A stretch of 10,838 nt of DNA from Kiritimatiellia bacterium (GTDB lineage Bacteria; Verrucomicrobiota; Kiritimatiellia; RFP12; UBA1067), in contig JAFVCR010000067.1 in the NCBI GenBank assembly GCA_017479035.1, positions 1-10,838 of the forward strand, read 5' to 3'. Position numbers and translations under genes: made by a program. Below are positions 5,017-10,838 of the stretch, one piece after another; positions within the stretch are counted from its first letter, which is position 1; each line of letters opens with the position of its first letter. Below the pieces are notes generated by a model. The model saw only the letters and a program-made list of their open reading frames with translations, did no database searches and was not told where the DNA came from.

Positions 5017-7479
5017 ATGGCATCATCCGACACTTACGGGCAGAAACCGCTGTATTACGGAACGACAGGCAAAAAGTCGCCATTATACTATGGCGGCAAG
5101 GCACCATACTATTACGGCGGCGCACCCAATACGGGCGGTGGCCGCGCACCATACTACTCTGGTTCGCAAGCGGGAGAAAACAACGATCCCGATTCGCTGG
5201 TGGGCACGATTTCGCTTGGGCGCATATTGCGCGTCATAGCGCAGAGGTGGATCACGATATTGGTGTTTCTGCTGATAGGCCTTGTGACATCGTTTGCGAT
5301 CTACAGCATTTCGAAAGTCGTCTACCAAGCAACTAGTGAATTCACGATGGATACGCGCCGCCCGCCAAACGCCAACGGCGGCATAGGTTCGATGAATATC
5401 CCGGAATACGGCTCGTCGTACGCGGAGATTTTCAATACGCGCCTTTCCGACTGGCGTGGCGACAAGATCATATCCAAGATAATTTCGCAGTATCATGCAG
5501 ACTATCCGGCCTCGACCGTTTCCGACGGCGAGCTTATGGGTGCACTCTACAGTTCCACGCTTGATTTGGTGCGCAACTCGCGTTTGATCACGATTTCGGT
5601 GCGCAGCGGCGATCCAAAGCTTGCCGCGTCGCTCGCAAACGCATACGCAAAAGCGATCGAGGACTTCACCGACGAGGAAAACAAACTCCGCTGCGACAAG
5701 GCCGTGACCCAAATCCACGAACAGGTGGAGAAGCAGCGCCGCACGGTGGAGCGCACGGCCAAATCGATGCTGGACTTCCGCACGGCGAACAAACTCGACG
5801 ACATGAAAAGCGAACGCGATTTGCTTGTGAATTCGCAGGGCAAGACAACTTCCGAAATACTCGAGCTCGAAACCGAAGTCACCGCCGGAGAGGAATGGGT
5901 GAAAGTGCTGGAAGCCGCGCAGGAGGCACCGGAGAATTTTGGTTCGTTGCCGTCGTCCGTGCCGCGTTCGAGCGAAATCGCAAACGCATACTCCGCGTAC
6001 CAGTCGGCGCAAATGGAATGCAACGCGCTGCTGACCACGCTCACCAAGAACCATCCGGAGGTGAAACTCAAAGAGAAGCAGGTGGAGGTGTTCAAGCAGC
6101 AGTTCGTGGAAGTGGTTTCCCGCGCGTTGGCCACGGCCAAGGGCAATTTGCAGTCGTGCAAGAACCAGTTGGCGGTGCACCGCGACAATCTTGAGCGCAC
6201 GCGCAGCGAGATTTCCGCGCTTTCGCAGCGCATCATTTCGGCGGAGAGCGGGTTCCAGCAACTCACGCGCGAACAGGAAGTGGCCGATGCACTCTACAAG
6301 GATCTTCTGCAGAAGGAAAACCAGGCGCGCATCCTTGCGGAGCAGAACAATGAAATCATCCGCGTGGGCAGACCCGCGTCCGTCCCCGGCGCACCGATTC
6401 TGCCGAATCCGACGATCATTTTTGCGGCGGGCATCATACTGTCGCTCGTGGTGGGGTTGATGTTCGTGCTGGTGCTGGACCACCTCGAAGACACGATAGT
6501 ATCCATTGCCGACATAGAAGAGAGACTTTCGTTGAAGGTGCTTGCGGTGATGCCGCACGTGCGGCGCAAGAAACGCGAAGAGGTGGCGCGGTTTATCGCG
6601 GAGAACAAGTATTCGCAATTTGCGGAAGCGATGGCGGGGCTGCGCAATTTGCTGGACTCGCCCCGCTACCAAGCCAATTCGCAAGTGTTGCTTTTGATGT
6701 CCACCCAGCCCGGCGAAGGCAAGACCATCACATCGTGCGCACTTTCCACGGCAAGCGCGCAGGCCGCAAAAAAAACCTTGTTGGTGGATTTCGACTTGCG
6801 CCGCCCGCGTATCGCGCGCGTGTGGAACATAACGGTGGACGAGTCGACTTCGTTCTCGCATCTGCTGCAGAAGGGATCGGGGCGTTCGTTTACGGACTTC
6901 GCGTCAATCGTCCATCCAAGCGGAGTGGAGAACCTCGATATTCTCTGCTCTGCTCTGCCAGACGGAGTGGATCCCGCGTCCATCATGGGCAGCCACATAA
7001 TTGCGGACTTCTTTGCGTGGGCTCGCGCCAACTACGACCGCGTGATTATCGACTCTCCGCCTTACGGCATCGTGGGCGACGTGATGACGCTAGCGTCGAT
7101 GGTGGATGCAGTGATGATTCTCTGCTGCCCCGACCGCACACACGCCAAGCCGATACAGCATGCCTCGCGGCATTTGGCCGAAGCGGGTGCCACGGTGATC
7201 GGTGTTGTGGTAAACGATGTGGAAATGGGTGGCCACGGCGCGGCGTTCACCCCCGCCGGCCACCACTCCTACGGCTACAACAACTACAAACGCTACGGCT
7301 ACGCACCCAAGGATGGAGATGCGCCATATTCGCCATACGGCCCGTATGCGCCGCACTCCTCCTCCCGCAAAAAGAAGCCGGAGGGCGAAGCCGGGGACGA
7401 CGCGGCCTCACAGACGGGAACCGGGCCGGAGGATTCCGCACCACACAGCGTATCGCCCGATCTTGCCGACGGCGACTGA
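5017..7479 (+). CDS. Wzc-type polysaccharide co-polymerase with BY-kinase domain
   Basis: This 820-aa protein controls chain length and autophosphorylates on tyrosine to cycle polysaccharide export. Order: a cytoplasmic Tyr/Gly-rich head (1-60); a Wzz domain with TM1 at about 77-98; a periplasmic coiled-coil region (about 210-445); the proline-rich segment PASVPGAPILPNP before TM2 (467-488); and a kinase domain. Kinase motifs are Walker A STQPGEGKT (562-570), Walker A' VDFDLRRP (590-597), Walker B VIIDSPP (676-682) and a C-terminal Tyr cluster (eight Tyr in 752-777), followed by a Lys-rich, acidic tail. Odd points: ten Tyr in four repeated P-x-Y-Y-like units in the head, and the ExxRxxR ring-forming motif reading E537-x-x-A-x-x-R543. 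GAGGT (5004-5008) eight bases before the ATG supports the start. Confidence 0.92.
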   Translation: MASSDTYGQKPLYYGTTGKKSPLYYGGKAPYYYGGAPNTGGGRAPYYSGSQAGENNDPDSLVGTISLGRILRVIAQRWITILVFLLIGLVTSFAIYSISKVVYQATSEFTMDTRRPPNANGGIGSMNIPEYGSSYAEIFNTRLSDWRGDKIISKIISQYHADYPASTVSDGELMGALYSSTLDLVRNSRLITISVRSGDPKLAASLANAYAKAIEDFTDEENKLRCDKAVTQIHEQVEKQRRTVERTAKSMLDFRTANKLDDMKSERDLLVNSQGKTTSEILELETEVTAGEEWVKVLEAAQEAPENFGSLPSSVPRSSEIANAYSAYQSAQMECNALLTTLTKNHPEVKLKEKQVEVFKQQFVEVVSRALATAKGNLQSCKNQLAVHRDNLERTRSEISALSQRIISAESGFQQLTREQEVADALYKDLLQKENQARILAEQNNEIIRVGRPASVPGAPILPNPTIIFAAGIILSLVVGLMFVLVLDHLEDTIVSIADIEERLSLKVLAVMPHVRRKKREEVARFIAENKYSQFAEAMAGLRNLLDSPRYQANSQVLLLMSTQPGEGKTITSCALSTASAQAAKKTLLVDFDLRRPRIARVWNITVDESTSFSHLLQKGSGRSFTDFASIVHPSGVENLDILCSALPDGVDPASIMGSHIIADFFAWARANYDRVIIDSPPYGIVGDVMTLASMVDAVMILCCPDRTHAKPIQHASRHLAEAGATVIGVVVNDVEMGGHGAAFTPAGHHSYGYNNYKRYGYAPKDGDAPYSPYGPYAPHSSSRKKKPEGEAGDDAASQTGTGPEDSAPHSVSPDLADGD

Positions 7480-7484
7480 TACTA

Positions 7485-8435
7485 TTGAACGCAAAGACTG
7501 CCAAACGGACGGTTTCATTCGTCCTGCCCGCATACAAAGGCGCGTATCTTGCGCCTTCTATTTCTTCAATACTTGCGCAGACGTTCACGAATTTCGAGTT
7601 GATAGTGGTGGACGATGCCTCGCCGGACGACATCGCGTCCATCGTGGAAAGTTTCCACGACCCGCGCATCGTCGACCGCCGCAACAGCGTCAACATCGGC
7701 GCGCGCAATCTCGCCGCAGCATGGAACCGCGCAATGGAGTTCGCCGGCGGCGAGTGGTGCATACTTGCGTCCGACGACGACATCTACCACCCCGCATATC
7801 TTGAAACAATGCTTGCACTTGCCCGTAAGCATCCTTCGTGCGATCTATTCCACTGCCGGTTTGCGCAGATAGATCCTGCCGGAGTTACGACGCGCCTGGG
7901 GTCTGTGCATCTGGAGTTTTCCACGCAAGCGCAGTTTGCATACTCCAAGAACGTCCTGCATCTTGCAAGCGTGGCATCCGAATTCATGTTTCGCCGCGCG
8001 GCGTTTGTCCGCACGGGTGGGTTCGTGGAGTTCCCCTTGGCGTGGCATTCGGACGATGCGACATGGCTAAACCTTGCAGAGAGGGGTATGGCGTGGACAC
8101 CGGAAATACTTTTCAGTTTTCGCCAGTCGGGCGCAAACATATCTTCGCGCAACGACATGTCCGTAATCGCAAAGCATCGCGCATCGGAGGAATACCGGGT
8201 TTGGCTCGCAGCAAAACTAGCCGAAATTGCTCCCGAAAGCGAGGCGGACGCAAGAGCATTGGAACTTTTGCGAACCACATCCGCCGCCGATCGCCTCATC
8301 GACAACACCGAATACCTGATACTCTCATACATACATTCTCCGCTTGTTTTCCTGCGGGTTCTTTGGCAATATCCCGCACCGCGCCGCGTCAAATTCCGCG
8401 CAATTCTCAAGCGGCTGGCGTGCATGAAGCCGTAA
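7485..8435 (+). CDS. Family 2 (GT-A fold) glycosyltransferase
   Basis: This 316-aa protein transfers a sugar from a nucleotide-sugar donor at the cytoplasmic face, presumably onto the lipid-linked repeat unit. The GT-A domain opens VSFVLPAYKGAYLAPSI, followed by the nucleotide-binding VVDDASPDD (41-49) and a DDD metal motif (ASDDDIY, Asp97-99). HSDDATW (Asp190-191) is the probable catalytic-base region. The C-terminal 100 residues are helical and basic, suggesting membrane association. The start is a TTG five bases after the kinase stop. No in-frame ATG exists before residue 84, inside the catalytic domain, so a non-ATG start is required. The CTG at 7476 is an alternative. No clear Shine-Dalgarno is seen, so translation may depend on coupling. 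Sugar specificity cannot be told. Confidence 0.87.
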   Translation: MNAKTAKRTVSFVLPAYKGAYLAPSISSILAQTFTNFELIVVDDASPDDIASIVESFHDPRIVDRRNSVNIGARNLAAAWNRAMEFAGGEWCILASDDDIYHPAYLETMLALARKHPSCDLFHCRFAQIDPAGVTTRLGSVHLEFSTQAQFAYSKNVLHLASVASEFMFRRAAFVRTGGFVEFPLAWHSDDATWLNLAERGMAWTPEILFSFRQSGANISSRNDMSVIAKHRASEEYRVWLAAKLAEIAPESEADARALELLRTTSAADRLIDNTEYLILSYIHSPLVFLRVLWQYPAPRRVKFRAILKRLACMKP

Positions 8436-8470
8436 ATTCCATTAAAACCGGCCATAATCGATAAAATACG

Positions 8471-8499
8471 CATATTTCACCGTAAAACTGCGAAATATG
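8471..8499. repeat. A/T-rich inverted repeat after the operon
   Basis: CATATTTC (8471-8478) and GAAATATG (8492-8499) form a perfect 8-bp inverted repeat with a 13-base loop, 36 bases after the last operon gene. It is A/T-rich with no T-run, so it is a weak terminator at best. It may be a protein site. Confidence 0.4.
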
Positions 8500-8553
8500 G
8501 AGCATTACTGCGTTTTGTACAGAGCATGAGTAGCGGGAGAGAGGCTTGTGCGG

Positions 8554-8624
8554 AAAAATTTTGGTCGTTCAAAAATTTTATTTTGAACGACCAAAAAATA
8601 ATTTTGAACGACCAAAATTTTTTT
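8554..8624. repeat. Three-copy TTTTGAACGACCAAAA element with alternative hairpins
   Basis: Three perfect 16-base copies occur: inverted at 8559-8574 (TTTTGGTCGTTCAAAA) and direct at 8581-8596 and 8602-8617. Copies 1 and 2 form a 16-bp stem with a six-base loop. Copies 1 and 3, with flanking A and T runs, form a longer perfect 21-bp stem (8554-8574 with 8602-8622). The two folds exclude each other. Copy centres are 22 and 21 bp apart, about two helical turns. A T7 run (8618-8624) follows, so it could end transcription of the operon, and A-runs on the other side would allow the same on the minus strand. I do not recognise the element. Confidence 0.75.
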
Positions 8625-8736
8625 GCATAGGGCTCTGGCGCGTGCTAGACGGTGCGGAGGAGCGGGTTTTACGCATCTTCCGGCGGAGAGAAACGGGGAC
8701 GTGAGCGATAAAAATCCATTTCCCTGCAAAATTCCC
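8625..8736. other. Non-coding spacer, nothing recognised
   Basis: Together with 8436-8624 this makes a gap of about 360 bases between genes. This part holds no convincing reading frame, repeat or RNA motif. The short frames crossing it lack start signals and family likeness. Confidence 0.4.
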
Positions 8737-8765
8737 TTGCATATAACCGAAAAGTATGGTAGGAT
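8737..8765 (+). promoter_or_regulatory. Promoter of the zinc-ribbon gene
   Basis: TTGCAT (8737-8742), a 17-base spacer and TAGGAT (8760-8765) with TG at 8757-8758 (extended -10). Predicted transcription start is near 8772, leaving a leader of about 23 bases that contains the ribosome binding site. It has the same -35 box, spacing and extended -10 as the operon promoter at 319-347. Confidence 0.6.
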
Positions 8766-8784
8766 TGTATGCAGAGCGATTTAC

Positions 8785-8789
8785 GGAGG
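8785..8789 (+). promoter_or_regulatory. Ribosome binding site that fixes the zinc-ribbon start
   Basis: GGAGG lies five bases before the ATG at 8795. It rules out the in-frame upstream ATG at 8756, which lies inside the promoter. Confidence 0.65.
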
Positions 8790-8794
8790 CAGTC

Positions 8795-9004
8795 ATGGAC
8801 GAGACCGGCACTGAAGAAGGATTTGTTTCATTCCGCTGCGGCAACTGCCGCGAAGAGATAGAAGCGTCGCTAGATATGGTGGGTGTGGAAGCAGCCTGCC
8901 CCGGATGCGGCGCACGCATAATAGTGCCTTCGCCCGCGCAGTTGCAAGCGATGAAACGGCGCACGATACGAATTGAGATAGGCGATCTTTTCGGCGAAGG
9001 TTAA
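8795..9004 (+). CDS. Small zinc-ribbon protein
   Basis: This 69-aa protein carries two metal-binding knuckles, FRCGNC (Cys15, Cys18) and ACPGCG (Cys35, Cys38), separated by 16 residues. They sit within a pattern (F-x-C-x-x-C ... G-x-x-x-x-CPxC-x-x-x-I-x-VP) common to small zinc-ribbon domains. The N-terminus is acidic. After the ribbon comes a helical, basic stretch (QLQAMKRRTIRIEIGD) ending LFGEG, with no transmembrane segment. The family often forms N-terminal modules of larger proteins or stand-alone proteins of unknown role; binding of nucleic acid or protein is possible. It has its own promoter and is separated from the operon by the three-copy repeat, so a link to polysaccharide export is not supported. 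Confidence 0.78.
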   Translation: MDETGTEEGFVSFRCGNCREEIEASLDMVGVEAACPGCGARIIVPSPAQLQAMKRRTIRIEIGDLFGEG

Positions 9005-9033
9005 GAGGCTCGCGGCAACCATGCACAAGGCGT

Positions 9034-9075
9034 GGCGGCGTTCGCAAAAGCGGATGCCGCCGCTTCGTTTTATTT
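9034..9075. terminator. Probable bidirectional terminator between convergent genes
   Basis: AAGCGG (9048-9053) pairs with CCGCTT (9060-9065) around a six-base loop, then CG and TTTTATTT (9068-9075) on the plus strand. Read on the minus strand the same stem is followed by TTTT. A competing GC stem, GGCGGC (9034-9039) with GCCGCC (9056-9061), shares the right arm. It lies between the ends of the zinc-ribbon gene and the permease gene and overlaps the last codons of the latter. Confidence 0.55.
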
Positions 9076-10296
9076 GCGCAACGCCTCGACGGGGTTTTTG
9101 GCCGCAGCCACCAGCGCGGGTGCGAGGCTGGCCGCGAAAGCACTTGCAAAGGCTATCGCCACAGGCAGGATTATCGCCGAAGGCACGAGGCGGTGGGGTA
9201 TTGCATCAAGGCCGTAGACTTCTTTCGGGAAAACTGGCACGCCCATCGCGCCGAGCATATCCACCAGATTCTGGAGGTTTGCAAGGATTAGCATGGCAGC
9301 TCCGATCCCAAGGGCGCATCCCGCAGCGCATTGTATCATGCCGTGTATCACGAACACGCCCATTATCTTGGTGTTTGAGAAGCCCAGCGATTTCGAAAGA
9401 CCGATTTCGGGCGTTTTTTGCACGCCGAGGACGAGCAGCGTATTCATGACGCAGAAGACGGCCACGACGGTTATCAAGGCAAGAAGGAGGGTGGTCATGT
9501 TCTGTTCCACGGCGAGGGCGGTGAAGATCTCCGAATTGTCCTCCTGCCAGGTGCGCAAGCGCAGACGGGGTGCGGCGTGGTGGAGGGCGGAGATGGCTTG
9601 CGCGAATTTTTCGGGGGAGGCGGGGGCGGAAGTGCGCACGTTGATTTCGTATACGCCGTCTTCGATTCCCATGATGTCCTGCACGCGGTCGATGCGAGCC
9701 ACGGCGAAGTGGCTGTCGTAATCGCGCTGGCCGCTGGAGAAGATGCCAATCACACGCCACTTGACGGGCAGGAAGAATTGGTCGTCGGAAATCATGGGAG
9801 AGAAGACTTTTACTTCGTCACCTACGCCAAGGCCGAGGCTGTGGGCGAGATCCACGCCAAGGATGATGGCATCGTCGTCGCTATCAAGGTCGAAAGAGCC
9901 GGCGAGAGGGGAGCCGATGGGGTATGCCTTGGAGAAGCGTTCGCCGTCCACGCCGAGGAGGAAAGGCGCGGCCACGCGGCCGTGCGATTTGAGAAGGGCG
10001 ATGGAGTGGATTTCCGGCGAGACGCTTTCAACGCCGGGGATTTGTTCGAAGCGGCTTGCGATGGCATCTTCATCAGTTATCAAGCCGCCGGGGCGGGTGC
10101 TTTGCAGCGTGGCGTGGGGTTTGAATTCGAGGATTTTCTCCTGCCAGATTTCGCCGAAGCCCGTCATTACCGTGCGCACTACGATGACCGCCGCCACGCC
10201 AAGCATCACGCCGATTATCGAAACGCAAGTGATTGCCGAGGCTACGCTGCGCTTCGGCTTGAGGTATTTGAGAGCAAGTGACAGGGAGAAATTCAT
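9070..10296 (-). CDS. LolC/LolE-family lipoprotein-releasing ABC transporter permease
   Basis: This 408-aa inner-membrane protein would extract outer-membrane lipoproteins from the inner membrane for hand-over to LolA, powered by a LolD ATPase. It has the family N-terminus (FSLSLALKYLKPKR), TM1 at about 19-45, a periplasmic MacB-like domain at about 46-265, then three C-terminal helices (about 267-292, 311-341, 371-397) of an FtsX-type core. Characteristic segments are IIGVMLGVAAVIVVRTVMTGF, WQEDNSEIFTALAVEQNM and PEIGLSKSLGFSNTKIMGVF (299-317), and it ends PVEALRK. Length is normal for LolC or LolE (about 400-415 aa). The two subunits cannot be told apart here, and many bacteria use one homodimeric version. 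No lolD follows in the 65 bases before the convergent gene. The start fits the family and lies six bases from a -10 box. Confidence 0.88.
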   Translation of the reverse strand: MNFSLSLALKYLKPKRSVASAITCVSIIGVMLGVAAVIVVRTVMTGFGEIWQEKILEFKPHATLQSTRPGGLITDEDAIASRFEQIPGVESVSPEIHSIALLKSHGRVAAPFLLGVDGERFSKAYPIGSPLAGSFDLDSDDDAIILGVDLAHSLGLGVGDEVKVFSPMISDDQFFLPVKWRVIGIFSSGQRDYDSHFAVARIDRVQDIMGIEDGVYEINVRTSAPASPEKFAQAISALHHAAPRLRLRTWQEDNSEIFTALAVEQNMTTLLLALITVVAVFCVMNTLLVLGVQKTPEIGLSKSLGFSNTKIMGVFVIHGMIQCAAGCALGIGAAMLILANLQNLVDMLGAMGVPVFPKEVYGLDAIPHRLVPSAIILPVAIAFASAFAASLAPALVAAAKNPVEALRK

Positions 10297-10302
10297 GTTG
10301 CC

Positions 10303-10331
10303 ATTCTATACAAAATCCGGCCGCAGCGCAA
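10303..10331 (-). promoter_or_regulatory. Promoter of the permease gene, possibly giving a leaderless mRNA
   Basis: Read on the minus strand: TTGCGC (10326-10331), a 17-base spacer, TAGAAT (10303-10308), then GGCAAC and the ATG. With the usual distance from -10 box to start site, transcription would begin at or next to the A of the ATG (10296). No Shine-Dalgarno precedes the ATG. Confidence 0.5.
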
Positions 10332-10382
10332 TACAAATTTGAGGGGGATTCTCGCGCCGCCAAATCAACCACGGAGGACACG

Positions 10383-10639
10383 ATAGAGGAACCACGAAAT
10401 ACACGAAAATACACGAAAATGAGCATTGGTAGGGGGATAACTGCTAATAGAGGAACCACGAAATACACGAAAAGACACGAAAAGTGCGCATTGGTAGGGG
10501 GATAACTGCTAATAGAGGAACCACTAAATACACGAAAATACACGAAAATGAGCATTGGTAGGGGGATAACTGCTAGTATAGGAACCACGAAATACACGAA
10601 AATACACGAAAAATGCGCATTGGTAGGGGGATAACTGCT
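10383..10639. repeat. Four tandem 64/65-bp repeats (A-B-A-B)
   Basis: Units start at 10383, 10447, 10512 and 10576. Each contains GGAACCACGAAATACACG, a second ACACGAAAA, then GCATTGGTAGGGGGATAACT. Units 1 and 3 read GAGCATTGG; units 2 and 4 read GCGCATTGG. Distances between the matching GCATTGGT are 65, 64 and 65, so the array looks like a doubled 129-bp dimer. Changes are few (CACTAAA for CACGAAA in unit 3, GTATAGG for ATAGAGG in unit 4). A degenerate start (ACCACGGAGGACACG) lies just before, around 10369-10383. Neighbouring units do not have unique spacers, so it is not a CRISPR array. Confidence 0.9.
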
Positions 10640-10764
10640 GTTGGCGCGCACCCTTGTCCTGGATTTTTGGATGAGGTGGACGGGACGTTCTGGCATGGAG
10701 TGTCGGCAAGGGCACCGGTACAGATGAATAGCAAGGGGTGGTAGAGCATAAAGCCTCACATAAA
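10640..10764. other. Non-coding stretch, nothing recognised
   Basis: Between the tandem array and the edge repeats there is no convincing gene, RNA motif or insertion sequence on either strand. Short open frames here run into the repeats and look accidental. Confidence 0.4.
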
Positions 10765-10833
10765 GACCACGAAGTCCACAAAGTTTTTAAGCCGCTTCGC
10801 GGCTATGGATACACTAGCAAGCCCCGAAGGGGC
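10765..10833. repeat. Degenerate ACCACGAAG repeat with two GC hairpins
   Basis: ACCACGAAGTCCACAAAG (10766-10783) resembles the ACCACGAAATACACGAAA core of the tandem array. It is followed by hairpins AGCCGC-TTC-GCGGCT (10790-10804) and GCCCC-GAA-GGGGC (10821-10833), each a perfect short stem with a three-base loop. No T-run follows either, so they look REP-like rather than terminators. The element may continue past the right edge. Confidence 0.5.
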
Positions 10834-10838
10834 GCAAG

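Noticed and set aside
5083..6861. Long minus-strand open frame (592 codons) opposite the Wzc-like gene
   Set aside because: It is rich in His, Arg and Cys with no recognisable motif. The plus strand shows every Wzz and BY-kinase motif, so this is a shadow caused by high GC.
6735..7484. Upstream extension of the glycosyltransferase reading frame
   Set aside because: The frame is open far upstream but overlaps the kinase domain in another frame and reads as low-likeness Arg-rich sequence. The GT domain begins right after 7485.
8471..8499. Intrinsic terminator of the operon
   Set aside because: The stem is A/T-only apart from its end pairs, the loop is 13 bases and no T-run follows. The three-copy element downstream is a better candidate.
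8756..8794. Longer N-terminus for the zinc-ribbon protein from an ATG at 8756
   Set aside because: That ATG lies within the promoter. The GGAGG before 8795 gives the better start.
9418..10281. Plus-strand open frame (287 codons) opposite the permease gene
   Set aside because: The minus frame is a full-length LolC/LolE protein. The plus frame has no family likeness and no ribosome binding site.
10383..10639. CRISPR array
   Set aside because: The whole 64/65-base unit is conserved with no unique spacers, and no cas gene is near.
10073..10759. Minus-strand open frame across the tandem repeats, with repeated FVYFRVFRGS-like peptide
   Set aside because: The peptide periodicity comes from the 64/65-bp DNA repeat. 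Such frames are a common annotation artefact.

Overview
The window is about 10.8 kb of moderately GC-rich DNA from a Gram-negative bacterium. It carries an outer-membrane lipoprotein-type export protein, an outer-membrane beta-barrel and a LolC/LolE-type lipoprotein permease, so an outer membrane is certain. Intergenic DNA is rich in short repeats, including a tandem array built on ACCACGAAATACACGAAAA. I have seen this style of repeat in Verrucomicrobiota, Kiritimatiellota and Lentisphaerae-like genomes. That placement is a guess from style only, since the window has no phylogenetic marker.

Layout. Bases 2-193 are the 3' end of an unrecognised gene. A well-formed sigma70-type promoter (TTGCAT, 17 bp, extended -10 TATAAT) at 319-347 starts a seven-gene plus-strand exopolysaccharide operon at 396-8435. 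Its genes, in order, are: a short OPX/Wza-like export protein; an unknown secreted Ala-rich protein; an outer-membrane beta-barrel of about 18 strands; a Wzy/WaaL-like multi-spanning membrane protein; a 47-aa secreted-looking mini-protein starting with an overlapping GTG; a Wzc-type co-polymerase fused to a BY-kinase; and a family 2 glycosyltransferase with a TTG start. Gaps are small (overlap to 26 bases) except for a hairpin-forming repeat between the barrel and the membrane protein. Region 8436-8794 is non-coding. It holds an A/T hairpin, a striking three-copy element (TTTTGAACGACCAAAA) able to form two mutually exclusive hairpins, and a promoter for a 69-aa zinc-ribbon protein (8795-9004). 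A probable bidirectional terminator separates that gene from a convergent LolC/LolE-family permease gene (9070-10296, minus). From 10297 to the right edge there is no gene: only the permease promoter, four tandem 64/65-bp repeats in an A-B-A-B order, and two short GC-rich hairpins.

How it works together. The operon looks like the assembly and export part of a Wzy-type polysaccharide pathway. The glycosyltransferase adds a sugar, the Wzy/WaaL-like protein polymerises or ligates, the Wzc-like kinase sets chain length and couples to export, and the OPX protein and beta-barrel take the polymer through the periplasm and outer membrane. The OPX protein is too short to hold the C-terminal helix that makes the Wza outer-membrane pore, and a barrel gene lies two genes downstream. 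This fits the composite OPX/beta-barrel translocon proposed from Myxococcus xanthus better than the classical Wza channel. No flippase (Wzx), priming transferase or further glycosyltransferases are present, so the locus is incomplete or the rest lies elsewhere.
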